Source of the DNA: Acanthochromis polyacanthus
Taxonomy: Eukaryota > Chordata > Actinopteri > Pomacentridae
Assembly: GCF_021347895.1 (NCBI RefSeq)
Contig: NC_067115.1
Span: 8,828,064 to 8,892,063 of the forward strand
Length of the DNA stretch: 64,000 nucleotides
Reading direction: 5' to 3'
Below are positions 24,301 to 33,347 of the stretch, in pieces (the first letter of the stretch is position 1; each line of letters starts with the position of its first letter). The position numbers and the translations under genes are program-made. The notes beneath the pieces are model-generated. The model was not told where the DNA came from. It saw only the letters and a list, made by a program, of their open reading frames with translations, and ran no database searches.

Positions 24301-27300
24301 CCCGGTTTCTGGTCCACATCGTTGGCTGAGAGGAAAAATATGCATTATGTCATTCTCTAAAAATAACATTTGAGTATGTCTTTCATAAAGCTAAAACTGC
24401 AGGTAATATGAGGATAAGTATAAAGGACATGAGCACAGAGCAACAGTAAAATGAGTAAGGTCAAAAAGAAAGTACAAACAAAATATGCAGGATATGCAAC
24501 CGCTCAAAAAGCTTTAACAAAGATAGAAGTTTCAAGAGGAAATTTAAGAGAGGCTTGAGATTATTTTAGAGTAGAGGTTTAGCAGACAGAGAGCTCTGTA
24601 ATAAAGTAAACATTCTGTCTTTCAGGAAGGTATTTGTCATCCCTGCGAGAATCGGACAGTATGTAAGTGATGTATGATACATAATAATTCACTAATTTAT
24701 GATTAGAAGTAATTAATAAAGCTACTGCATGCAGCTCTCTCACTTCATTCCAGCCATGAATATGAATTAGATATTTTGTTCTCATTTGGATCCTGCTGCT
24801 GTCTGATGCTGCAGGTTTTTGATAAACACAGAAGAAATAGTCCTCAACAGCTCAAAGCTATGCAGTAAACCCCTGTTAATGTTTTGTCAAAAAAAAAAAA
24901 TTCTATTTAAACAATGCCATTCAGTCTCTGAGGAAACTATTTGTCATTCATGCAAGATCTGGCATTACACCCAGTGATGAATGACACATGATAACTGATT
25001 AATTAAGAATTATAGGTAATTAATAAAGATATCAGTTGCTACATGCACACAACTCTCTTGCTTTCATTACAACCATGAATATTAATTGGGTATTCCGCTC
25101 TCAGATGGATCCTGCTGATGTCTGATGCTGCAGATATTCGATAAACTCAGAGGAAATACGTAATTCAAAACAGCTGAAAGCAACAAACTGCACTGTGCTG
25201 CTGTCAGTGACACAAGAAGAAAAGTACATAATGTGACTTCCTGCTGAGTCCTGGACTGGACTGATTGTGTATTCTTGTTGGTGATAATTTATTATTACAT
25301 ATCAAATTAAATAGAACAATCCAGCAATGTTTTGGAGGTCACCCAGACAAACTGTTATGAAAAACTCAAGCACAAAGTAGCTATAAGCAACTTTTTGAAA
25401 AAATACACTAAGACAACAGTTTGAGCTTGTCAGTGGTTGGTGAGTGATTTGTAGATGTGTGTTCTGGTACCTCTTCCTCTGGAGAAATGAGAATTTGTCC
25501 ATCTTCCAGCATACAGTTGCTGATGTCCCATAAAGGAACCTCCTGAGGCGGAGCCCATTGTAGTCGAGGGAGTTCAATCGGTACCACTGGTTCAGACTCA
25601 GCCACATCTGCTACGACATCACACACACATTGATATTCATCACTACACTGCAAAGAAGAGAGTTTTGTATGCACAGTTTTAATTTTGTAATTTTTAAAGT
25701 AATTTTTAAACAATTTACTGTTATTTCACAGATTTGACCTGTTTTGTTAAAGTGCAGAGAACAGCTAGTAAAATCTCAGAAAATGAATACCAAAGCTGTA
25801 AATAATGTCTACATTAAAGACTTAAATACTGTTATGTTCCAGATGTTTTTAATTATTTGAAACATATTTTTTTATTGCATTACAGATAATAGCTAAATCA
25901 TATAATAATAACAGCATAGACATCAAAAATCTGTGTTTTCATAAGTGGTCATTCCTTCTTTTTTTAAACAGTGTTTGACCATGTAATGACACCTTGTTTG
26001 AATGAAAAATTATGCATATTAAGGATTTTTATTGTTATCTTGTTATTTTAGAATTGTTATTTTACAGATTTTACATGTTTCCTTTGTTAAACTGCAGATA
26101 ATAACTAGCAAAATCAGAATTTGAAAAAGTATTTAGATATTAACCATGAAAAAATCGGTCCAGATAAATAACAACCACTTAATAACTTATTTAACTATAT
26201 TTAAATCCGCCAATACTATTGTTATTTTACAGATACTATTTTAAACAGAAATTGTATGTACAAAGGACTACATGAAGTTAACAAAAGAAAAAAGTTTTAA
26301 CTGTTATTAGATCTTTTCCTGTTTTGTCGTATACACAACATCCACTATGATCACAGAAAAAAAATGTAAATTTACATATTTACTGTAAAAAAAAAATTGG
26401 AAATAATATTTTTTTTTAAAAATAATTATTTGACAGTTTAATTGTAAAAAAAACAAACATAGTTTTTCTGTTTTTAAATCAGCTAAATAATGTCATTCTT
26501 TTGCAGATACTTATCGCTATTTTTAACGGTTTTTATTGTTTTTCAGTCTGATAGTTTTCCACTCTTTTTAGACATATTTCTTCTGGCACTCTTGCTGCAA
26601 TATTTTCACCTTTTTCTTCTTCATCTTCTTTTTTCCTTACATAACGTGTTTTTACAGTGTCCTGTCTACGGGTTATAGGGAGGTGACACTGCTGTGAGGT
26701 CAGTGCACAAGATATTAATCACATGATGAAAACATTGTGCAAAATAAATAAATAGATTGTCTCGCTGCGTGTGTAGCATCTCGACACTGCAGCAGCTTAA
26801 TTGCAGGCACATGCCGACCCTCAGTTTGTTTTTCCTTTCTGGTAATTATGGTCCTGATGACACTTATCTCCCACAGCGTTTGGCCACTCCTATTGGTGCC
26901 GCTGATACTATCGGCCTCTCTCTTTTCATGACACACCAGGTTGAGCTGCACTTCCTGTAGGTTGTGTAGTTGTTTTTCCTGATAATGTACACGTTCTTCC
27001 TCTTGCATTTGCATGAGCCTCGTATTTACATTTTACTTAGAGGCGTTAGCTTTTCTCGTATAAGTCACAAAAAAACAACATTGCACCGGTGAAGTATCCG
27101 TAAAGAAAATATAAAAAGATACTGACAGGAAGAAGTGTTGCTCTGTATAATGTATAGTTATAGTAAAAGTCCATAACAGCAAAATGTTAAGAAGAAAGAA
27201 AGAAGAGAAATGTAAGTTCTGACACACAAAGCTGTTTTTAGTTTTTCTCCAATCTTTGATTTTTGCTGAGATGTTGGATAACTTTATTGAAATGGAACCA

Positions 27301-29071
27301 TGTGAGAAGTTTGGAGGAAAAATCTGAGTTTTAGCAGTTCATAGGCGTCTGAAATGTGAGCTGCTGTTTGGAGGAAGCCACAAAGGTTGAACACAACCAT
27401 GTGAAAACTGCAAAAATAACGAACAAAAGGACAACAAATAAGATAAATGAAACAACAAAAAAGAAAAGAGGCAGACAGGACACAAAGACATCAACAAGAC
27501 AAAATGGCTAAAACTAGTCAAAAACATACAAATGAGACACAAAATTTCAAAAAGCAGACACACAACAACACCAACAAGACATTACCACAGAAAGTAGTCA
27601 TAAAAATGACACAAATGAAACACAAAATTGCACAAACAAGGCATAAGTCAACACAAATAAGACACAAAACAAGAAACAAAACAACACAAAGGATTAAAAT
27701 GACACAAATAACACACAGAACAGCACAAGGAGCCATAAAAGGACACAGATTGGACACAAAATGACAATAACAAGATCCAAACTGACACATATTAGACATA
27801 AATCAACACAAACCAGACACAAAAAACACACAAGCTAGACACAGAACAACACAAATGAGACAGAAAATGACAAAACAGACAGACACAAAATGACAACAAC
27901 CCCACACAAAGAAGCAAAAACATGACAGAACAACACAAAGCAGACACAAAATGACATAAACGAGACCTAAAATGACACTTAACAAAACAGCAAAAAACAG
28001 TCACAAAATCATGTAAACCAGGCACAAAATGACACAAACCAAATGACACCAACAAATGAGACAAAAACAACAGAAGCAAGAAACATAATGACGTCAAATG
28101 ACAAAAATTAAGACAGAAAACATCACAAAATGACAGAAATGAGACACAAAACTACAGTTACAGTGAATGTTTGATATGGTGCAACTCTCTAAGAATATAG
28201 TATATTATTAGAAATTATAATTATAGTACAATGTAAAAGAAACAATGAAATCCTACAGCCCTCAGTATTTTACTGTCATTTTATATTTAAAAAAGTGTTT
28301 CTTAGCTCGACTTTAATATGTGCTAAGTCTAAAACTCTGCAGTCTTCAGCTAAAACTTGAAGGGAAGGCACATTTTGCAAATATGATGAGTGGTTTTAAT
28401 GACTTTACATTGATGTTATTTTACATATAATGTATAAGTACTGAAAGTATACTCAGATTACCTTGCAGTAATGCCGATGTGCTGCTGCGAGTGTGCAGCC
28501 GAGGCCTCTTGAGCTTCTGAGAAACTGTCCTCAGGTACTTTTTGAGGAGCGTCCCACCTCCGGCTCTCTGTGAGGGATCAGCGGAGGAGGAAACCCCCGA
28601 GGCCTCAGCAGGTGCAGCTGAGGATGGAGCTGCACTGGTGGAGGCGGAGGAGGGCGACAGGGCCGCAAACAGCGACCCTGGAGGCTCGGACAAGGCCCTC
28701 CTGAACGGGTTCTTCCTGCCTCCTCCGGCCCCTTTCTCCGGCTTGGCTCCCTCCCTGTGTGAGGTTTTTTCTGCGTTGTCCTCGCTCAGGGCCTTGCGCC
28801 AGTTTTGCATCTTGCTCCATTTGTTGCTGGAGGCCTTCTGAATCTTATCGATGGTGGATGTGGAAGAAGCCGCTGCTCCTGTTTCTGCTTCTTCTTTCAG
28901 CTCATTTAGCGTCCCCTTGGAGCCGGTGTGCCATTTGTAGGTGTTGAGGGGGTCAGTGGTCTCGGGTGTTGGTCCTTGTGGTGATTCCACATGTAACTCC
29001 TTTTCCTTCTCCGGGGATTCCTGCTCTTTCGGCTGAGCTGCAGACTCTGGATCTTTCTCCTCAGTGCCCAT
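11443..29071 (-). CDS. rasal3: RASAL3-like Ras GTPase-activating protein, complete 19-exon gene model
   Basis: Exons in transcript order: 29071-28462, 25607-25471 (or from 25610), 24325-24247, 22268-22201, 22112-22036, 21364-21235, 20078-19980, 19901-19227, 19121-18977, 18892-18748, 18663-18427, 17644-17443, 16369-16278, 16191-16078, 14036-13844, 13357-13247, 13138-12957, 12471-12387, 11538-11443. All phases agree; the total is 3477 nt, or 1158 aa. Domains: disordered Ser/Pro/Glu-rich N-terminus (1-245), split PH (about 250-400), C2 (about 405-560), RasGAP (about 575-870), basic and acidic linker (900-1000), coiled coil (about 1015-1150). The GAP carries the arginine finger in FRENTLATK (R648) and the FLRFLCPAI motif (757-765). 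The family speeds GTP hydrolysis by Ras. RASAL3 is preferred over SYNGAP1, DAB2IP and RASAL2 because of the N-terminal YKWHTG and PLWDI motifs. RASAL3 acts in lymphoid cells in mammals. Confidence 0.9.
11735..12100 (-). repeat. copy of the dispersed ~600-bp TTAA-flanked family (partial)
   Basis: Shares modules with copies elsewhere in the window: TTCATCAAAATCACTTTATT, CAGATTCTGTAAAAAA and CTGAACTGCAAGCTGTGTTG. It lies in the last rasal3 intron. Confidence 0.6.
12190..12308. repeat. (CTGT)n microsatellite after a retroelement-like tail
   Basis: A tetranucleotide array with a few CTAT variants runs from about 12214 to 12308 and directly follows GGGGTTGAATAAAAT, resembling the AATAAA-containing 3' tail of a non-LTR retroelement. 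It ends about 80 bp from rasal3 exon 18. Confidence 0.85.
12387..12471 (-). CDS. rasal3: rasal3 coding exon 18: coiled coil
   Basis: This 85-nt exon goes from phase 2 to 0 and encodes [20 protein letters not shown], an acidic helix continuing the coiled coil. Confidence 0.88.
12590..12956. repeat. TTACAG/CTGTAA-rich repeat tract
   Basis: AT-rich intronic stretch with many short TTTACAGT, CTGTAAAA and AACAGTTA words, ending exactly at the donor of rasal3 exon 17. From general knowledge, such words mark a common fish interspersed repeat. Boundaries are approximate. Confidence 0.45.
12957..13138 (-). CDS. rasal3: rasal3 coding exon 17: coiled coil
   Basis: This 182-nt exon goes from phase 0 to 2. 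It encodes a long Leu/Glu-rich helix with heptads ([32 protein letters not shown]), as at the C-terminus of SynGAP-family proteins. Confidence 0.9.
13247..13357 (-). CDS. rasal3: rasal3 coding exon 16
   Basis: This 111-nt exon is phase 0 on both sides and leads into the coiled coil, with [10 protein letters not shown] and [10 protein letters not shown]. Confidence 0.82.
13538..13591 (+). mobile_element. non-LTR retroelement 3' tail with (TATCT)n
   Basis: TTTCCCACTGTGGGATGAAT followed by AAAGG and a TATCT array is the familiar 3' terminus of fish LINE/SINE elements. Only the tail is evident. Confidence 0.65.
13844..14036 (-). CDS. rasal3: rasal3 coding exon 15: basic then acidic linker
   Basis: This 193-nt exon goes from phase 2 to 0. 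It first encodes an Arg-rich run ([16 protein letters not shown]), then an acidic run with EVEVDVDV. No domain is recognised. Confidence 0.8.
14172..14200. repeat. perfect 12-bp inverted repeat with a 5-nt loop
   Basis: CAGACCATTCTG at 14172-14183 and CAGAATGGTCTG at 14189-14200 flank CTATA. It lies in the rasal3 intron between exons 14 and 15. The stem is too short for a microRNA precursor. Confidence 0.85.
15480..15790 (+). mobile_element. teleost retroelement 3' region with (TTGAA)-type tail
   Basis: The stretch with GCCTGGTTCTGCCAGAGGTT, then GTTGTCAAGTGCTACTCA, GTGAATTGAGGCTATATAGA and an imperfect TTGAAT/AATTGAA tail matches, from general knowledge, a very abundant fish retroelement end. 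It lies in a rasal3 intron; no coding sequence remains. Confidence 0.7.
16078..16191 (-). CDS. rasal3: rasal3 coding exon 14
   Basis: This 114-nt exon is phase 2 on both sides and encodes a Pro/Ser-rich linker with [15 protein letters not shown]. The intron separating it from exon 13 is only 86 nt. Confidence 0.82.
16278..16369 (-). CDS. rasal3: rasal3 coding exon 13
   Basis: This 92-nt exon goes from phase 0 to 2 and encodes a hydrophilic segment with [12 protein letters not shown] just after the GAP domain. Confidence 0.85.
17443..17644 (-). CDS. rasal3: rasal3 coding exon 12: end of RasGAP
   Basis: This 202-nt exon goes from phase 2 to 0. It encodes [15 protein letters not shown] and [20 protein letters not shown], closing the GAP fold. 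Confidence 0.93.
18427..18663 (-). CDS. rasal3: rasal3 coding exon 11: RasGAP FLRF motif
   Basis: This 237-nt exon is phase 2 on both sides. It encodes [20 protein letters not shown] and [13 protein letters not shown], the most conserved RasGAP signature, which stabilises the arginine finger. Confidence 0.95.
18748..18892 (-). CDS. rasal3: rasal3 coding exon 10: RasGAP
   Basis: This 145-nt exon goes from phase 1 to 2. It encodes [18 protein letters not shown] and following helices with several Cys, as in the SynGAP group. Confidence 0.92.
18977..19121 (-). CDS. rasal3: rasal3 coding exon 9: RasGAP arginine finger
   Basis: This 145-nt exon goes from phase 0 to 1. It encodes [20 protein letters not shown]; the Arg (residue 648) is the catalytic finger inserted into the Ras active site. 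The GAP is therefore predicted to be active. Confidence 0.94.
19227..19901 (-). CDS. rasal3: rasal3 coding exon 8: C2 domain and start of RasGAP
   Basis: This 675-nt exon is phase 0 on both sides and encodes residues 401-625. C2 hallmarks are [33 protein letters not shown] and [10 protein letters not shown]. The first RasGAP helices follow, with [16 protein letters not shown]. The C2 loops lack a full set of Asp ligands, as expected for this family, so calcium-independent binding is likely. Confidence 0.93.
19980..20078 (-). CDS. rasal3: rasal3 coding exon 7: end of PH
   Basis: This 99-nt exon is phase 0 on both sides. It encodes the PH C-terminal helix with the invariant Trp in [12 protein letters not shown]. 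Confidence 0.9.
20400..20760. repeat. local dispersed repeat, two copies
   Basis: Two copies of GGATYCTGCTVCTGTCTGAT followed by GATGCAG-like sequence and an ACAGCTGG-type module occur near 20414 and 20681, in the intron before rasal3 exon 7. The same unit recurs at 24786 and 25105. Confidence 0.65.
21235..21364 (-). CDS. rasal3: rasal3 coding exon 6: PH core
   Basis: This 130-nt exon goes from phase 2 to 0. It encodes [12 protein letters not shown] through ILGEKYCFE, the start of the conserved PH beta strands. Confidence 0.87.
21730..21985. repeat. possible retroelement remnant
   Basis: The segment with TTGCATGTCATCTACAAAAC and GGAGACCTGAGGGACCCCAC resembles a recurrent fish retroelement sequence. 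I cannot name the family, and no intact frame is present. Confidence 0.3.
22036..22112 (-). CDS. rasal3: rasal3 coding exon 5: basic stretch
   Basis: This 77-nt exon goes from phase 0 to 2 and encodes [14 protein letters not shown] and following residues, a strongly basic segment in the PH region that could contact membrane lipid. Confidence 0.82.
22201..22268 (-). CDS. rasal3: rasal3 coding exon 4
   Basis: This 68-nt exon goes from phase 1 to 0 and encodes a Gly/Pro-rich loop within the split PH region. The acceptor is CACCTAG and the donor GTGAGT. Confidence 0.78.
22269..24246. other. rasal3 intron 3
   Basis: AT-rich intron of about 2 kb. I see no exon with matching phase, no RNA gene and no clear repeat. 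Confidence 0.55.
24247..24325 (-). CDS. rasal3: rasal3 coding exon 3: start of the PH region
   Basis: This 79-nt exon goes from phase 0 to 1 and encodes [20 protein letters not shown], a segment typical of the SynGAP/RASAL group just before the PH domain. Confidence 0.85.
24700..25270. repeat. local dispersed repeat, two copies
   Basis: Two head-to-tail units about 320 bp apart share CATGAATAT, ATGGATCCTGCTG, TGTCTGATGCTGCAG, CGATAAAC-like and AACAGCT modules. They match the units at 20400-20760. Confidence 0.65.
25471..25610 (-). CDS. rasal3: rasal3 coding exon 2 with tandem (NAGNAG) acceptor
   Basis: The acceptor reads TAGCAG, so splicing can begin at 25610 or 25607, adding or dropping one codon; both keep frame. 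An upstream TTTGCAG leads into an immediate stop in the required phase and is rejected. The exon encodes [14 protein letters not shown] and ends in phase 0 at GTACCA. Confidence 0.82.
25722..26480. repeat. TTTTACAGAT-rich tandem-like repeat
   Basis: Related segments start near 25722 and 26056 (TGTTATTTCACAGATTT and TGTTATTTTACAGATTT). Each is followed by a GTTAAAxTGCAGA module and then ACTAGCAAAAT or AGCTAGTAAAAT, with weaker copies near 26220 and 26505. The spacing is about 330 bp. It lies in rasal3 intron 1. Confidence 0.6.
27440..28160. repeat. degenerate ACACAAAATGACA-type minisatellite
   Basis: About 700 bp made almost wholly of variants of GACACAAAATGAC, ACAACACAAA and GAGACACAAAA. The array is strongly strand-asymmetric, with almost no T apart from the ATGAC words. 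The open frames on the reverse strand (Cys/Leu/Phe-rich) are products of this composition. It lies in rasal3 intron 1. Confidence 0.85.
28462..29071 (-). CDS. rasal3: rasal3 coding exon 1: disordered N-terminus
   Basis: This 610-nt exon starts at the ATG at 29071-29069 and ends in phase 1 at a GTAATC donor. It encodes about 203 residues, acidic at first and then rich in Ser, Ala and Pro. LNTYKWHTG and [11 protein letters not shown] resemble short motifs in mammalian RASAL3. No other domain is visible. Confidence 0.88.
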
Positions 29072-29950
29072 TTTGGATTTTTCAGCTTGAATTCCTTCTT
29101 ATTTTCTTCACCTGCTGTCTTGTAGATGTTGGAGTTGTGCGTGCAGAAGGAGGCGAATGAGTCCTCTCTGCTTCTGTCTGTGTGCTTCTCTCGTTTCCTG
29201 TCTTGCAAAAAACGTTATCCGGCAACAACATGCAACTAAGCTGCTCTGTCTGTGGTCGCTTTGCTGCAACTCTTCTCTCACGGGCTGTTTGGTTCCTCAT
29301 CAGATGCCACAGAGAAGTTCACCTATTTACAGAAATTTCATTTTTGCCCTTAATGTTTTAATTTAATACTTCCCCTCTTCTTCTTTTCTTCCTGTTCTGC
29401 TTTTATGTCAAAGGTTTTTTCTCATGCAAAACGACCTTCACTTAGCTCAATCTGCATTAAATTTGTGTTCGTAACTCAAAGAAATGTACATAGGTGCTGT
29501 TTTCAGAGCACCGCATTCACCTCAGAGGAAACCTGTCAGACTTTGTGTCATTTTGTTCTGTCACATTGTGAAAGATGTGGTTTTACAGGCTAGTTAATGA
29601 AAATGACATGGTTAGCACATCAGACTTCTAATTTCAATAGAAATTAGTCAACATGCTAAAGGATTGACTAAATCTACATTGTTAACAAGCAAAAATGTGG
29701 ATAGAAATGCTACAAATCTGGCACCAATGGTTGTAGAATAAAAAAAAAAAGCAATAAATACTGTACCATTCAAAACTGAAATTAGCAAGAAGAACAACAC
29801 GTCTATAAAATGATTTTTAAATTTAACATGTAAATTAGTACATTTTTGGCAGTTTAGCCTTAAATTATGTGTAATTTCACAAAACAGGAGAATATGTGCA
29901 AAATAACTGTTTTTGCATTTTTGCACTTGATAAAATATTTTATTATTGGG

Positions 29951-29952
<2 letters not shown>

Positions 29953-30008
<56 letters not shown>
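29953..30008. repeat. (TA)n microsatellite
   Basis: An uninterrupted alternating TA run of about 55 bp. Confidence 0.97.
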
Positions 30009-30016
<8 letters not shown>

Positions 30017-30426
30017 ACATCGTAATACAGTTAATGAGATTTAAGTTTCTATTCTTGAAAGTATACTTGTGGTAACTAGTATGAAAAAGAGAACATCTTT
30101 CCTGTCAAATATGTCAGATAATATTAGTAGTAATACACTGACATTTATATTCGACAATTACGTCACAGTTAAACTCTGATCGTGATCAATAATCTGTTAT
30201 CCATAGGAGAAAGAGTAATAGTATCTCTGAGCATCCGCTGCTGATCAGCTACCTGTGGGCGTTTGGACTGTTGACTGTTGATATCAGTTTCCTGTCAAAG
30301 CGTAGCTGCTCTTTCAACTGAATTTAGTTTGTCAGTCTCTGAAAAACCACATCCTGCCTTCATACTTCTTTCTGTTCACTCACACCTGCAGGATTTTCTC
30401 TGTTTCAGTTCTCAGTTTATCTGATC

Positions 30427-30630
30427 CAGGGCCGGCCCTAGGACTTTGGTGGCCCTAAGCAAGATTTTTAAAACACACATGCACATGATTAACAGCAAAT
30501 ATTTATTTTTAAAAAAATGTATCCTAGACAGGGACAAAATGCGAATCACACACTTATTGTGGTGTGGCCCCCTCTAGTGGATGTGGCTATAAACAACGGC
30601 ATAGAGTGTTTATGCCAGCGGCCGGCCCTG
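30427..30630. mobile_element. 204-bp hAT-type MITE with 8-bp target duplication
   Basis: The left end is CAGGGCCGGCCC and the right end GGCCGGCCCTG, inverted copies of each other. The element is flanked on both sides by ATCTGATC (30419-30426 and 30631-30638). An 8-bp duplication is the mark of hAT transposases. It has no coding capacity, so it is non-autonomous. Confidence 0.88.
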
Positions 30631-30716
30631 ATCTGATCACAGCAAGTAGCTGGACAGAGAGGTACTAATGGCAGCACAGGACCTGATGTCTGAATATTCT
30701 AATGGATGTTTCATAT

Positions 30717-30860
30717 CAGACCCAGAGACGGTAAAAAATGGAAAGAAACGTTTACACCAAAAGCTACACGTCATCACAAACGTACCATTCCCACTGTGAA
30801 GCATGGTGGTGGCAACATCATGGTGTGGGGATGATTCTTAGCAGCAGGCCTTTCCATGTT
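30717..30860 (+). pseudogene. Tc1/mariner transposase fragment
   Basis: One frame reads [15 protein letters not shown] and then stops, matching the conserved [11 protein letters not shown] block of Tc1-like transposases. It is short and broken, with no terminal repeats found. Confidence 0.8.
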
Positions 30861-31879
30861 GTATTATTATGCAAGTCTAATTAAAACAGTTATCAAAAAT
30901 AAATGATTTGCTCTAGCCAGATTCTGTGAAGTACAAAAGATTTTGTGTTCGTCATCACATGAAGGATCCAGGGAATCCCCTGTTAACAAGGGTAAAAACT
31001 AAATTTCTGCCCTTCCAGTGCTTTAACTGCTCATCTGTGACAGACTGTTTGATCAGGAAATGTAACTGAATCTGGAATGCAGATTTTATGTTAAATATGT
31101 AAAAATTTGGCTTAGCATGTTGCTAATTTGCTCTTAAAATAGCTGCAATGGCAATGGGAATGCCAGTAGTTTTGAAGGCATTTGGTCAGAAACCAAAGTG
31201 TTACACAGATTTAATTGTTGCTCTCAGGATGACGGCAGATTGAAAGTCAAGAGATTTTCAAAAGTCCCCATCCAGCAGTCGTTGAAATGCTTCATTCAGA
31301 ACCACAAATGTTGAACATGAATGCTTCAGATTTTGTAGAAATTCACCAGCAAATGTGAATATTTCAGTGTTTTAGAAGGAGCATTAGCCTGGTTGTGGCG
31401 TTAAATGACAGCTCAAGTGATTTCAGTTGAAAAGCATATTTTGAAAGGTTCTTTTCCCAAGTTGTGATGACAGATTATCCAGTTGACTTTAGGTTAATTC
31501 AAACATTTATTGCTATTCTTATTCTCTTCTCCTCCACTAGGTGGCAACACAATATCAAAATAAACGTGATTTTGGCAGCACTGCTCATCTGTTAGCAGCA
31601 AACATAAAAAAGAAAAAGTGTCAGAAACCAAACAAGCATTATAATAAATATTGAAACACATTTTTGCAACAAAAATATTTCTGGTTCTCCTGTTAAATTG
31701 AAGCTAGTTCTGTAATACAGATGATAAGTGTAGAAAATTTAATACGGTATCGTATTTAATCAGATATAACAGTGATTAAATATGTCACACAGGCACTGTT
31801 TTTGAAGTAAAGTTTATTTAAAACATAAAGCTTTAACAATAGCAATATTTATCATCTGAATCTTGAAACCTGCCTGTGT

Positions 31880-32330
31880 GCTGTCTTAAAAAAATCATCA
31901 AAACACACCATTTATTAGAGGTATAAACTGTTAAAACAGAAGAAATGATCAGATTTTTAACTTTCTGATGAACCATGAACTAATTACCTGTGATGTCCTG
32001 CTATGCTGTGAAACTGAAACAAATCTAAGCTTAAAATTGTTACATTTCATCAAGATCATTTTATTCCATGTGTGTTTTATAAAAATAAATTGTTCTTTCA
32101 GCAGATTCTGTGGAAAACAAATAATTTTGCGATCCTTGATACAATTGAAAATCCTATATTTCTTTTTTTTTTTTACTCAACTGTGAACAACACTGACATG
32201 ACAAAAATCCTGCAACTTTTCTACTGAACTGTTAGCTGTGTTTACACAGAGAAGAACGGAGACAAGTATAAAGACCAATTAAAAATGTAAATAGTTAAAT
32301 ATCCATAGTATGTTGAGCCCATATTTTTAT
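31880..32330 (-). repeat. copy of the dispersed ~600-bp TTAA-flanked family
   Basis: Shares ACACACCATTTATTAGA, TTCATCAAGATCATTTTATT, CAGATTCTGTGGAAAACAAA and CTGAACTGTTAGCTGTGTTT with the copies at 11735, 54480 and 59418. Ends are unclear. Confidence 0.6.
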
Positions 32331-32879
32331 TTCCAGAGCTGGTAACATCTGTAGACACTTGGAGAGTGTTGTACATGCTGATTCCAGGTTTGTTGGATTA
32401 CATATTTATGATGTTTTCCTTCCCTATTTTAGATAGATAAATTAGATTTTTGGTTGCACTAAAGCACTAATTCAAACCTCCTTAATGAGAAAGGAAAAGT
32501 TGAAAAAGGAAAAATAGAAACATTAAACAAACTGCCATAAAAAAACAAGCTGAGATGAGCACGATGAGAGGAAGCTGCCTGTACAGTTTCATGTTGCTGC
32601 ACATTTCACAACTAAACCCTGTTTAAATTTTTACAGCAGTGGAAGTGTTGAGTTCCAGATGTCCACATTAGCTTGTACATTCTGTGTAAAGGATCTGCAC
32701 AGGTTTGCAAACCTTGTAACATGTCAGTGATACGTCAGATTCCACCAGCAGCATCGATTACCTGTGGTCTGAAATGACCCGCACTGTCTCCATTTACCGA
32801 AGCTATTTGAGGTTGTGGCTTCTCACCAAGATTACACACTACTGAGGGTAAATTAAACCAAACACACTCATCGAGACAG

Positions 32880-33347
32880 AGATAGCAAACTATGGGTGAA
32901 TCAATGTTGAATCTATGTTGAAACCTAACGTAGAAATTATACAGAAAGCGCAAGGTTGATAAAATGTTGAGTCAATGTTTGCTTTTCAACCATAAATCAC
33001 ACTTTACCCAGATAGCAAAAGATGTTAAATCAATGTTGAATTAGGGTTAAGAAGGTTGAATTGTGGTTACGGTTGAAGACTGATGGTTGGATCAACGTTG
33101 ATTCAACAACATTTTGTCAACATTGAAGTTTGTGTTTAAAAGATGCCATTGAATCTACATTGTATTTTGGTTTAATTAAAATGTTTGACAGGTCAATGTT
33201 TAATTAATGTTGAATCTATGTTTGCAAATATGTAATCTATGTAAGCAAACATTGACTCAACATTTTATCAACCTTGCGCTTTCTGTATAATTTCGACGTT
33301 AGGTCTCAACATAGATTCAACATTGATTCACCCATAGTTTGCTATCT
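32880..33347. mobile_element. 468-bp foldback element with 105-bp inverted arms
   Basis: The left arm 32880-32984 and right arm 33243-33347 are inverted copies differing at 2 of 105 positions by eye. Both outer ends carry AGATAGCAAACTATGGGTGA. The interior is full of TCAATGTTGAAT-type words and has a second AGATAGCAAA start at 33011. No open frame is present and no clear target duplication was found. Confidence 0.88.

Noticed and set aside
27518..28097. Cys/Leu/Phe-rich reverse-strand frames resembling membrane proteins
   Set aside because: They are translations of the ACACAAAATGAC minisatellite; residues follow the repeat period and no gene signals are present.
28542..28841. 99-codon plus-strand frame opposite rasal3 exon 1
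   Set aside because: Antisense of a confirmed coding exon with biased composition; no independent support.
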